Shown: positions 11,674-22,480 of the stretch, in pieces
How positions within the stretch are numbered: position 1 is the stretch's first letter
Layout: the number at the start of each line of letters is the position of its first letter
Assembly: GCA_024811115.1 (NCBI GenBank)
Contig: JAKOGH010000065.1
Span: 1-60,070 of the forward strand
Reading direction: 5' to 3'
DNA from: Terana coerulea
Taxonomy: Eukaryota > Basidiomycota > Agaricomycetes > Polyporales > Phanerochaetaceae
Length of the DNA: 60,070 nucleotides
Position numbers and translations under genes: made by a program
The notes under the pieces: model-generated
Databases searched by the model: none
What the model was told of the DNA's origin: nothing
The model's input: only the letters and a program-made list of their open reading frames with translations

Positions 11674-14491
11674 TCAGGACAAGTCCTCCTTGAGAATGTC
11701 CGCGGCTGGGAAAACATATCTCAGCCCGCAGATTGCGTACAATAGTAGAATTACATACCTTGCTCAGCAATACCATAGACCACAGCTGGAGACAAAATGA
11801 ATGACGCAATTAACACGGAAAAAACGAACTAGTACCTTGCGTATGGACGGCCACATGCAGTGGCAAGACCGACAAATCCACGACGCGGATATTCGTCGTG
11901 CCGTAAACCTTGAGGCGTGGGTCCACAACGCCACCAAGGTTTTGAGGTAGCATCGAAAGCGTTCCGCATGTGTCTGCCAATGGGCAATGAGATCGGTGCA
12001 AAGGGGACAAAGTGTGGCTGCGTACGCCAGAGAGTAGCAGTAAGACCACTCATAAAGTCTGGGAGAAGATCAGTCGAAAACTATCGACAAGCAAACATAA
12101 TGCATACTTTTGATATTTTCATCGGTTGAGAGGTCAATGCCGGGAGGCGGGCTAATCTGGGCCTGAATCAGGTCCTTGAACGGCTCCGTTTGTGCGATCT
12201 TCTGATTATACTTGTACGCCTCGCACATAAGGTCGCGATCGGCTTCGTCTTCGAAGTAGTGAGGATCCATGCGCGGTGCAACCTTAGGATCCGCAGAAGT
12301 AATATGCTAGGAAAAGACAAGAATTAGCAGGGTTATTTTATGTGACAATTGCACTTACGACAGTCCCGCGGGACCAGGGATGAACTATGGCGGGTGCGAG
12401 AGAAATGTACGGCTTGTCTGGCTCAGGGAGCGCCGCGGGAATGATCCCGACATGCATCAACTCCACATCGGGAATGCCCTTGCTTTCCATACGGCGAAGT
12501 TGAATTTCATACTGCTTACGAAGCCCAGGAGGGTATGAGTCTCCGTGTTGAGCAAGATGCGCCTTTTTCTTCTCGACGATGGACGCCGCCTGGTCTGAGA
12601 TGACTTGTAGGGGAGCAAACGCAAAGGCATTCATGACGACTGTGTATTCAGTCTTCAGCTTACTATGATAAACGATGAGCACTAAACGGACATAATGTGC
12701 TGCTGCACGTACTATTCCTCACGAAGTTTCGCTGCGTAGGTCGCATTGGCTAACATATTATCGGAGACTAGACCTTTATCGTCCTTCATGACTGCATTTG
12801 ATGTAAGTATTTAGCACTCCCAACACCCGCACGCTCACTCACGAAAGGCGGGAGCACCGCATGCCACGTGATCCTGTGCGTTGGCACCGACGCCTGGTAG
12901 GTCAATCACGCTAGGAATCCCGAGGGGCTCAAGAACTGCCCGATCCCCGATGCCGCTCAGCTCGAGGATTTGAGGCGACTTCAGAGCACTGTGCCGAGCA
13001 TCTATAAGCGATGAGAAACAGGAAGTGGTAAAAGTCCTACCCAGCAGAAAGAATGACCTCCCGCCTGGCAAAAACGCGATGAAGCTCATTGCCGTGCTCA
13101 AATTCAACGGCCTTCGCGGCTACGCCTTGCGGCCCCGTCTCTGTGACAATACCAGTTACATTGGCCTCAATGAGTACCTGCAGGTTGCCTCGACCAAGAG
13201 CTGGGGCGAGGTAAGCCTGAAACAGAATTTAAGTGTGCGTCATGGATATGATGTGGTTGCTTACGGTTGCAGAGTCGCTTCGATAGCCAGTTCGTGGATC
13301 GACTGTTGAGAGGCCTTTCCATATCCCAGTAATCTGCAATACGTCAATACGCATAAAATCATAAGGGGACACCCGTACATTGCCGTCCAGCTAAGACCTG
13401 CGTGAGACAGGAACGACGCAAGGCATCAGTAGGTACGTACTGCATTTTCAATTACTTGAAGGCCGTTCTTAACCAGGCTCTGATTCGCAGTAGTCAAGAT
13501 AGAAACTAAGCTCATCTTCGTACATAGCTCACCTTTTGATGTGCGGACTCAGCGCCAGTTCCGGTGGCAACAAATGAAAGAGAAAGAGGGCCTATTCATC
13601 AGTACGTATTGGTCCCCATCTCTGCGTTGTTCCGTGGTGGCTCACCATCGTGACCAACAGAGTCGGCGTCGTACAGGTCACGGAAATCTGACTTCTGGCC
13701 GCTACCCGGTGCACGGAAGCTGGAACATACTGTAAGCATGTCGTGTTAGCGTGGTATCTTTGACGTGATTCTTACCATTCAGCCTTCTTTGCATACTTCT
13801 GGTATGAGGCCCAGTTCCAGCCCGGATTGCCAAGTTGTTCCAGGGCTAAAGGAGAGAGAATGGATCGGTCAATAGGCTTGGTCCGGAGAACCGTGTGCAC
13901 CTACCATCCATATCATCTCGGGATGGCTTAGTGTAGACCATAACGTTCATGTTCGTGCTTCCGCCAAGATTCTTTCCTCTGAGATAAACAAGAGTCATCG
14001 TAAAGGGTGGAAACAAGTGTTTCTGTGGCATTAGCTGCTGACCTGTTCCAGATAGTACGGTGTGCGTTTTGCGCGTGCTCCTGCTCAGCAACCGGAAAAG
14101 CCCAGTCGTACTGTGGCTTCATCATTTGCTTCTTCCATCCCATAGGGCTCGCTAGAGTATACGTTAAAATTTTCGTCATGTGTAACATGGTATGCGTTGC
14201 GCACCGATGAGAGGGTCACCAAACGCGGCGCCCCCCGCTTCGAGAACAACGATAGAAATATCTTGATCCTCACTCAGTCGGTTGGCCAGGACACACCCGG
14301 CTGTCTGGTGTACGCGGTCATTAGTGACAGCATTCAGACCGGCGTCAAGTTAGCGTACTCCACCACCTAAAGATGGGGGCTCAGTAATCTGATCGTGGCT
14401 GGAGAGGTTCAATATGCGCCTTACCAATAATAATAATGTCGAAGGTCTTGCCATTTACTTCTGAGAGTTCTGCAAGCTTGGTATCGGCCAT
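11674..14491 (-). CDS. GMC-family FAD oxidoreductase
   Basis: This intron-rich minus-strand gene starts at ATG 14491 and ends at TGA 11674-11676. The N-terminus reads [20 protein letters not shown], the FAD-binding Rossmann motif, completed by an 8-nt microexon. It continues with VVLEAGG, the GMC signature [13 protein letters not shown] (about 13950), a second signature [11 protein letters not shown] (about 12950), and a C-terminal [12 protein letters not shown] with the conserved catalytic His, then PLHVAVHTQ and [13 protein letters not shown]. No signal peptide is seen, so an intracellular aryl-alcohol or choline dehydrogenase-like enzyme is more likely than a secreted oxidase; the substrate is unknown. 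Joining across introns removes all stops that I checked, so the gene appears intact. It is convergent with the Ulp1 gene, 200 bp apart. Confidence 0.88.
14359..14366 (-). other. 8-nt microexon (exon 2) of the GMC gene
   Basis: Exon 1 (14491-14425, 67 nt) ends after one base of a Gly codon. Intron 1 is 14424-14367 (GTAAG...TTTAG), then eight bases, then intron 2 at 14358-14305 (GTACGC...CACCAG). Only inclusion of these eight bases gives the invariant GGGTAGCV of the FAD-binding motif in frame, since 67+8 is exactly 25 codons. The microexon supplies parts of three glycine-loop codons. Confidence 0.8.
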
Positions 14492-16559
14492 TGTGGCTAT
14501 TGCTCGCTATGAAAGTTTGGGAGAGGTATGTTGGTATGCAATGAAAGGCGGCGATTCGATGAGGCTTAAATGAGGACTGCATTCATGGCCGTACTGGCCG
14601 GCCGGCCGAGTATCTGGTGGAATCTTCGTCGGAGACGAGGCTCACACATGTAGGTGGGACGCATCTTGGCTCTCGACTCAGTAGTAGTTCCGTCTCGTAA
14701 GATGGAACGCGCCTCGTCATGTTCGCAACGATAGTGTACTGCCGCCTTTGCCGGAGCGCTCTTCAATACTGGAAGAGCTTATTATTTGTCCGACCCTAGA
14801 TGTGTTGGACGCATTGGTACGAATGGTTGGGGCTGCCGACAGCCAGATGACTGCATCGAATGACATGTGTGGCCGCTGTCAACGGATATATCAACATCTC
14901 CAGGGTGGGCGTTGCTTACGTAACTGACCCGGCGTTGCCGGCAGCCGGAGACTCGGCGCCAGGGGTACGTCTGCGTACTATTACCAGGTAGCTGGCTCTG
15001 CGAGTGCAAGCAACGAAAAGGCCGGAGCTGGATCCTTTTGTGGCCCTGCAGTACTCCAAATGCGGCCTGTTGGTTCGTATGAACCACTAAGCCCGATAGG
15101 TGATTACAGTCATTCTTCCAAGCGGAATAGAGAGGTGGGACATTCGCCACGAATCCTTCGAGAACCTGTGATAACAACTCCCATAGGACGTTGGTTCCAG
15201 GACTCGGACCAGGCCCGCGATGTTCTCACCATGCGATTGGCTGTAGAAAGGCCAAGGTCTGCGCGAGAGCACGGATCTCGGGTATGTAGAAAGCCGTCTG
15301 TCGAAGTGGAGAACCGAGCCCCAGAATCTAGGTTTGAGAAGCATGAAGGGCGTGGATTGAACTGCGCGCATCGCTCGTATGTAGAATTAACTCATTCATG
15401 GTGTTCTCAGATGACCTTATGTGCGTCGTTTCAGGCAAAAGATCGGAACGTACACGGCCAAACCTTCGAGACGAACGCTCGACCACAGCCGTGCGGCGAA
15501 CATCAGATAAGTGATAGAATTTCGGACATATGTGAGCGTGACGGTACAGTCCACTGCCTTGGGCGTGGCCTTCAGGGCGAAACAAGGCGGGTGAACTTCA
15601 TTTTGCTCGAGTTGACTTCAAAAGCGCGGGCGGCGTTGCGCTATGACGCTGTGCCTACGCCCATCCTTGTAGCTGGAAAGGGTACGTTCCATTACGCCAT
15701 AGAAGTTGACGGATCAATCTTTATACTCTTCATCATACAGTATAGTGTATACATGGCATGACGCGAGGAATGGATACACAGTTAGCGATTGCTAAAATGG
15801 CTGAGGTCACACCCTCCGTTGCGGCTATAGGGAGACGAATTTCAAAAAGTCCGTGGGCTTGTCATGGTATTACCTGACGCTCACTCAGCCAACAGCTGGT
15901 GGAAGATGATGATATACCCGACACAGGGGTAGTTTGTGTTTGTAGGTTTAGCTCTCAGCTGAATGTGCCTCATTCTTAACCTTGAGAGCATCAAGCCCAA
16001 AATACTACCACGCTCTACATAGAAACGCTTCCGCAAGCTTCATGCGTACATCTTCTCCAGCAGATGATGGCTCGATTCATTGGTATCGATGGGCTGCTCC
16101 GCAGTCAGCATCACCCTCGCTCCACTCGTTACGCCCAGAGGGGACAAGGTGCCTCGGCTACAACATGGTATCCGGACAGTGTAGTTTGAAGTGGCGCTCT
16201 AAAGCCCAACCACGCTGCAGACCAGGAAGCCAAGCAACACAATCAAATAATAGTACCCCCATTGACGGCCTATGCGCTATTATATTGCCTCCGTACATGA
16301 ATGTTCAAATGTACCCGGATACGGCCGCCCGTGAAAGCGCTGATTTATGTGGCGTCGATGGGCGGCCCTTCCGACGTGATGCACAATGCCCGGGAAAACC
16401 TACATAAGGTGCGCTCGCTTAATCGCCACGCAACGGTCCTATTAACTTTGAAGCTTGATTTCCTAGCCACCAACCCCGTCTCAGTACAGCAAAATGTCGG
16501 CCGTACCACCAGCGTTGATCAAGAGCTTAGCCAGCTTGATGCTCCATCAGGGAACGGTG
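14492..16559. other. No convincing gene
   Basis: A 233-codon plus-strand frame at 15060-15761 overlaps two minus-strand frames. None of the three shows a recognisable domain, and the plus-strand frame has the Arg/Ser-rich composition of a chance ORF. I see no repeat or RNA gene here. Confidence 0.4.
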
Positions 16560-16564
16560 TTTGG

Positions 16565-16695
16565 CGCCGCGGTAGGGCCTTCGCGGCGCAGCGCCGGTAG
16601 CCTGAGTAGCACTGGCTGAGGGCTATGTAGCGCTTGGGAGCTCCAGCGGAGAGCTCAGCAGTGTTTTGTAGCATACGTAGGATTATATACTTAGC
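16565..16695 (+). repeat. Left subterminal repeats (GTAGC) and hairpin
   Basis: Four GTAGC units and one GTAGG unit lie here, together with a hairpin formed by GCGCCGCG (about 16565) and CGCGGCGC (about 16583). The same pentamer, inverted, is dense at the other end of the transposon. Such subterminal arrays are the usual transposase-binding regions of CACTA-like elements; binding itself is inferred. Confidence 0.6.
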
Positions 16696-16734
16696 TTCGC
16701 GAGGGTCTTATTTTTCTGTCAATGTAAATGTGTA

Positions 16735-19700
16735 TCAACTTTTATTACGGAGTGAACGAAGCAATACAAAATCATGATGCCGGATGTATGGATTGACATG
16801 GAAACGTGTGCACAAGTCATAGATGTTCTCGCGAGTCCACCTTCTGTCCATTGAACTGCCCCACTGGGGAGTGAGCTGACAGGAATGAGCTATATCTGTG
16901 ATGGAGACAATGGCCGCATGACGGACGTGGCTTCGTGTGGACTCGGCGACCGAGTACATGCCAAGTTCACTATTGTAGACAGTGAGCGGCGTGTACCATT
17001 GTACAAATGCGACGGGGTGTGGGACAAGGGCCGCGTATTCTTCTGATACGCGAAAGATGGCACGCACTCGGCCGACTGACATATCTATAGAATGGTGTGA
17101 GCTCAGCAAAATCATAGCGCAACAAGCATTACTCACCTCTCAAACCCGTCGAACTCTCAGATGAACCTGCACGGCTTTGCGTAGAGCCTGCGAGCAAGCG
17201 GCTGCCGCGGACAAAGACCGTTGAACACTGCTCTAGGGAGATTTCGATCTGGACCCCTGCGAATGTCTTCTCCCTCAGCGGGATGGCCTTGATCGTGTCT
17301 ACTTCCGGCTTCTTGAGACCTGACCCATGAGAGGGAGGTCAATCTTGAACTGCTTGTACAACGAAAGTCGGGTCTGGCCGTGGACAGTGGTGAGAACAGG
17401 TGGGACTGAAGTCGATGCACCGGCCTTCTGAATGAGAAACTGGCGCAAATACCAGAGAAAATCGGGCCCAGTACCAAACTCTGCCGCGACGGCATCAACC
17501 GACATCAGCGGAAACGCAGGTCTCTTTGCAATCTGGTACGGTACACCAGGTACTGGATCCTCGATGGGCTCGTCTATGGCGGCGGCTTCGGCTTCGTTCT
17601 CTGTGGCAGGTGCGGGAGCCTTATCCTTCCGAGGCGGTTTCTTTAGAGGAGTCTTCGGTCGTTCTGGTAGTAGCCAGTCAAGATATCGCACGGAAACGGT
17701 GGAGGGCCTCCTGTCGCTCGAGCCACTTAGTCATTTGCTTGATATACTGCTTGCGATTGCTCGCTCGATAGCCGCGCTTTCGCGAAGTCAATGTGGAGTC
17801 GTTCGGGGCTCTCCGTGCTGTAGCCATCTGCAGTACCGAAGAGTCGAATGGACTTGAGGTAATGCTCCATGGCGTGCAACTTTGGTATCCCGTTGAAGTT
17901 CGCCCGGCTGTCGGGAAGCTTCGCGCGTTGGAAATCGTCGATGAAAGCAGATTTGTTGAGATGGAAATTACGCCAGGCTTCGTCGAGACATGCCAGAGAG
18001 TCGAGCGTGTGTGATTCGAAATGAGCGTAGAAGATGAAGTCCAAGAGGCTGCGCACAGCCACGATCACGCGCTTCGACGTCGATCCAGCCAGAGCGCCGA
18101 GAAACACCTTCTCCATGTCTTTGTATTCCTTCCCGGTCCACTGCGATATGAGAGAGATGCCTTTCGCAAAGTGCCGGACGTTAGGGTGTGACGGTAAGGA
18201 CTTGAATCGCATGTCTATTTCAGCTTCATCGCCATTTGCGCACGCTACCGCCCACTTGGTGACGTGATCCTTGAACATGCCCTTGTGTAGTTGGTGGAGT
18301 ATGTCGGGCGTAATGGATTGGAAGATATTGCAGTGAGGTAAGTCCATCCAGAATGGCTGAATCGGCCGTAGTCCTGCAGCCTTGAACTCTGCTGACTGGA
18401 CTCCTGTTCGCAGCGCGTCTTTCAGGAATCTCGTCATGTTCTCGGAGTCGCGCATATCCGACGCGTCGCAGAGTCCGGCGCCCATCTCCTTTGGATCCAC
18501 TACACACTTCGGACACCGGTTCTCTTTCACGCAGGTCACCAGACATTGCTCGGGATGGTCCGCAATGTATGCCGCGAGGATTGGATGAACACGGCGTATC
18601 AACCCGTCCGCGCACACCATATCGACGCCTTTTGAACCGGCTTCGATTAACGGCAGCAAGAGGAGCGCATCGAATCATGGAAGAGCTGATATGCCGCGTG
18701 TGCGCGTGTCTTTTCGAGAAGCATGCCAGCTTCGAGACCGGTAGGTAGCCAATAAGGACCGTGGCATGAGATGACGGTGAGCGCCGCACGTTCTTTGGTA
18801 TGTTGCCAATGCTGAGATAGACTGGCCATGCAGCCTTGTCGCCACTAAAGTTCGATAGCTGGGTCTTGTCGGACGCAAGAATGACAGGCGAAATTACAGC
18901 GCCCTTCGGAAAGTGTCCCTGCGTTGATGTCCGTGAGTATGAGAAAGCTGCTGTGCCTGCCAATCACGTGACCTGCATCTCCTCCCACCATTCACCGGTC
19001 CACATTTCATTGAATATCCGCTTTGTCATCGCAGCGTCCTCGTATATCGGCTGAGGTGCTGCATCGCATGTGTCCTTTGAAGAGCGGATTCGCCATTAAC
19101 TCCTTGATACAGTCAACTGGATTCCTCTTCCAGAGCTCGAGTGTCTCTGATTGCGTCTTTCCCGCACTGTTGGCCTCTAAGTCTCCGTTGGTGTGGAAAA
19201 GCTCGCACGTCCATCCAGGCCCATGCGGAAGTGCATCAACCTTCTGGAAGAAGGCTGCCTTATTAGTGGAAGGAGGGCTGTACTTTCCTCTTCGTCTAGC
19301 AATAGAAGGCAAGCATCAGCACACGGAGAAGCACTGATTGAAATGGAGGCACTTACTGCGTCAAGCTTCAAGAATCGGTCAATTGCCTCCTGGCTCAGCC
19401 CTGTCGACATCAACCATTCCACCAGGCCCCATTCCTCTTCATTGGCCCATGGTGACCATGGATTCCCCCTTCACCTCTTGCCTTCCGCTCTGCATCCATT
19501 TGAGCAAAAATGTGTTTGCCTGCCCTCTCGTCTTGACGCGATACTTTTCCGTGTAATCTGTCCATGGCTGCTTCGGTAACCCTCCCGCATCCAGTGTCGA
19601 GTCACCCTCATCTTCAACATCTTCAACTCGTGCTCGCTTGGAGGGTGGCTCGTCAGACGTGCGCTTGGAGCTGCGTGTTTGTCCAGTAGGTGCAGGTGGT

Positions 19701-20004
19701 GGTAGTGCGAGTGACTCGGGAGTAGTGAAAGGTGGGTCCCAATATTCAGGACTTCCTGGTCGGTCAGAAAGCTGATCTTCTTGGTCAAACACAGACCGGT
19801 CACTTGAATCACCACGATTAGAAGACGAGTCCGACTCAGAGGCTGACTCCGAACCAGAAGGCTCAGAATTCTCTGGACTTGTTGCGTGGAGCGGGTACGT
19901 TTGTGCAGTGCCTCACAGCATGGCTGTGACTGACGGATATGTGATTTCAGGCCTGATGGAGTGGGCTTCGTTATTTGGCAATATGAGCAGCGATATATAG
20001 GCAT
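16735..20004 (-). pseudogene. Plavaka transposase, multiply frameshifted
   Basis: The N-terminus has a C2H2-like finger (YRCSYCQ then LKSHIRQSQPC, from ATG 20004), then an acidic, Ser-rich linker. The core carries VILASDKTQLSNFSGDK, WPVYLSIGNIPK, VLIGYLPVSKL, LVTCVKENRCPKC, ITPDILHQLHKGMFKDH, GIPKLHAMEHYL and SPERLHIDFAK. The C-terminus (17136-16735) matches the DUF6830-like tail, with VGRVRAIFRVSEEYAAL and ENIYDLCTRFHVNPYIRHHD. Homologous blocks change frame by one base at about eight places (near 19890, 19445, 19075, 18715, 18665, 17780, 17690 and 17318). An EMQ|G intron near 18915-18965 and one near 17090 look normal. The family cuts and pastes its own element; this copy should be inactive. 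Confidence 0.88.
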
Positions 20005-20185
20005 AGTGCAGGTGTGAATGAAGCAACGTGAGGTGAGTGGTGAGCTAGGCTCAAACACGGTATTTCCCGTTTCGCTCGTTTCGCTCGCGACTTGCGAGAT
20101 CACCCGGTTGATCTCAAATTGAACCACCACCTCCGTCGTTGTTCTTCAACCCTCCCCGTCAACATTTTGCTCTCATCTTTGTATC
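20005..20185. promoter_or_regulatory. Shared spacer between divergent transposon genes
   Basis: Only 181 bp separate the transposase ATG (20004, minus) from the second ORF ATG (20186, plus), so both start from this spacer. It holds a direct repeat TTTCGCTCGTTTCGCTCG near 20072. No clear TATA box was identified. A bidirectional promoter is inferred from the arrangement alone. Confidence 0.45.
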
Positions 20186-21555
20186 ATGGGTCGCAGAAAT
20201 ACTAATAACACTACAGGAAATGGCTCTAGTGAAGGCCGCCCCTCTGCAAAAGCCAAATCAACTCAGAAGGATGTGTCGTCAAGCAAGAAACCCACTCGCG
20301 CAGAGGGTGTCTCTGAAGACAACATTATCCATGAGAAGCGAAATCGTCAGAGGACAGATCGGCAAGCTCATTTAGGTATATCTGCTTCACAAATGCTTGC
20401 ATTAAAACCTCTAGCTAACTATGAGGACCTCTAGATGACATTGAGAAGGCAAAGCTCGAGCGGCAGCTAGCAGCTGCACAGAAGAAGCTGAAGCAGTTCA
20501 AGAATGCTCAAAAAGCGAACAATGCAAGGAAGAGTGCAACCACTCATGAGGTACAGTCAGACGGTGACGAGGAGCTGGACGGCGATGAAGAAGAGTCTGA
20601 GGATGAGAATGAAGGGCCCGAGTCTGAGGACGAGGGCGAGGATGAGGACAGTCTTCAAGTTGGCCCAGTCAACACGGCATCTGGAAAACCCCTCTTTCTA
20701 ATCTATGCTTTATGCTTCTTATTTAACACTAAGTTGTTTATTATGCTCTTTTTCGCTTTTGTGAAAATGTATTCTTAAAATATAGTTTATTTAGCCAATC
20801 TACATCTATTAGCTTGCTAAACAGCCCATTGCCTTTTAACATTCTAATCTGCTGATTATTAATGGCTTTTACTACCTAATTGACTTTTTATCCCTTACCA
20901 ATGCCTTATTGCATTCTTTCATTAGCTCATTTACTACATTTCTTTTTATCTAATTTCTCACTATTGCATATTTTATCAGTAGCTTATTATTAGCTTTTTA
21001 CTTATTTGCTTGTTATTTGTATCATATTTATGACATTATCTAGAGCTTATGACACTTATTTTGCTATTGCTTTTATTTATTACTTGGACTCTTATTATTG
21101 TATTGCTTAAAGCTAATTTAGTTCTATGTCCTCCTTTTTCTGCCAATCAGCTAACCTATATACTTATACTATTACACTTTTAGTGTTAATGTAGCTACTA
21201 TTCTCTATTTCAGCCTAGTTGGCACATAAATGCATAATGGATTCCTTATTAGACTGGTTTTCAAAGTGCACAAAGCTTTAAGGATATTGTTAATGACAAG
21301 TCTGAAGCTCTTTAATGTTACCTTTATAACCTAATGTATAAGCTCTGTACAATTGCTAAAAAGAGCTGCTTTGCCTAGAATGTCTATATTCTTATATAAT
21401 TGCCATTTGCCACAGTTGAACAACAAGTTGCAATCAATTTTAAATATCACAATAGCTCTAAGAGTGACTGCTTCACAGACGACCAAAGCAATTCACACTG
21501 TATGCTTTTGTTAATGGGCCGAGGCTCAAAAAAGATGATCAGAAATAACCACAAT

Positions 21556-21628
21556 GCACCCAGAAGGACTTGAACCCAAGGCCACCTGGGTAAACGCGCC
21601 AGTAGATTAACAACTGCGCCATAGCGGC
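21556..21628 (-). ncRNA. tRNA-like Pol III promoter segment in copy A
   Basis: On the minus strand this 73-bp piece has an A box (TGGCGCAGTTG) and a B box (GGTTCAAGTCC) about 43 nt apart, the spacing of a tRNA gene. A full cloverleaf does not form: the T stem and acceptor stem are mismatched. It is therefore a tRNA-derived relic or promoter rather than a working tRNA. Confidence 0.55.
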
Positions 21629-21689
21629 TCGAGTGTATTATCGTACAGAATGGTCATAACTTACTGGGTATATTGAAGCGCCTTAACCC

Positions 21690-22480
21690 TTCGCGTTTGG
21701 TTGGCGTCATCTTTCATTCCCTCGGTCCCTCATTCCTAACCGACGCGTTAGCTGCGTAGCGACCACCGACCGCGACACCAGGACCCAAGCGACACCGCGA
21801 GTGGGGGGGACGCGTGAATTATCGAGCAAGGCTGTTGAAGGGAGGGGCTCCCTGCAAAGCGTGGTACGTGGCCCTCTCGCCGCATCCACCGCTGCTACCC
21901 AGAGCCGTCCATGGCCGTGCATGCACGGCTTATAGACGTGCTTTCGAATAGGCACCACGCATCCCACCAGCAACGAACACCGCGCGAACGCCGCGTAGTC
22001 GTCGCAGCCTTGACAAGCTCAGCCGGCGGCCGCGACACCGACGCACAAGAAGCCGGCGCGCACGACACGACAGCGTCACGACACGAACGGCGGCGCCTGG
22101 CGCCGGACGCCCGGCAGCGGGGCGTGGTGAAGCACAGCACACGCAGGCCGACGTAGGGCGGCGCGCGCCGTTACAAAGGGCCGCCCGTCACGACAGCGAG
22201 GGACCAGCGCAACAAGCTACACAGGCGACGCCGAGAACGCAGCACGCGCATAACACCAACACCGGCCAGCGCGGGACGTGGCGAAGCACGACGCGCGCAG
22301 GCCGCAGGTGAGCGCTGACGCTGACGCACAAGAAACCGGCGCGGCACGACTCGCAGCGCAGCACGCGCCGCGCCGGCGCTAGCGCGCAGGACGTGGCGAA
22401 GCAACGACAGCGTGCAGACCGACGCTGACAAGTGCGCCCCGTCAGAAGGGGCTGGTGCACGACACGAGGGCCAGGGTAGT
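21690..22480. repeat. GC-rich degenerate minisatellite core of copy A
   Basis: Blocks such as GACGTGGCGAAGCA, CGACGCACAAGAA and GCGCAGGCCG recur in tandem with variation. CpG is very frequent, unlike the flanking arms. The corresponding core of copy B has the same block types with differences in sequence and number. Confidence 0.6.

Noticed and set aside
15060..15761. 233-codon plus-strand ORF
   Set aside because: No motif, biased Arg/Ser composition, and competing frames on the other strand; could be chance.
18226..18963. 245-codon minus-strand ORF as a separate gene
   Set aside because: Its first half is the transposase in frame; the second half is the transposase read in the wrong frame after a 1-nt deletion.
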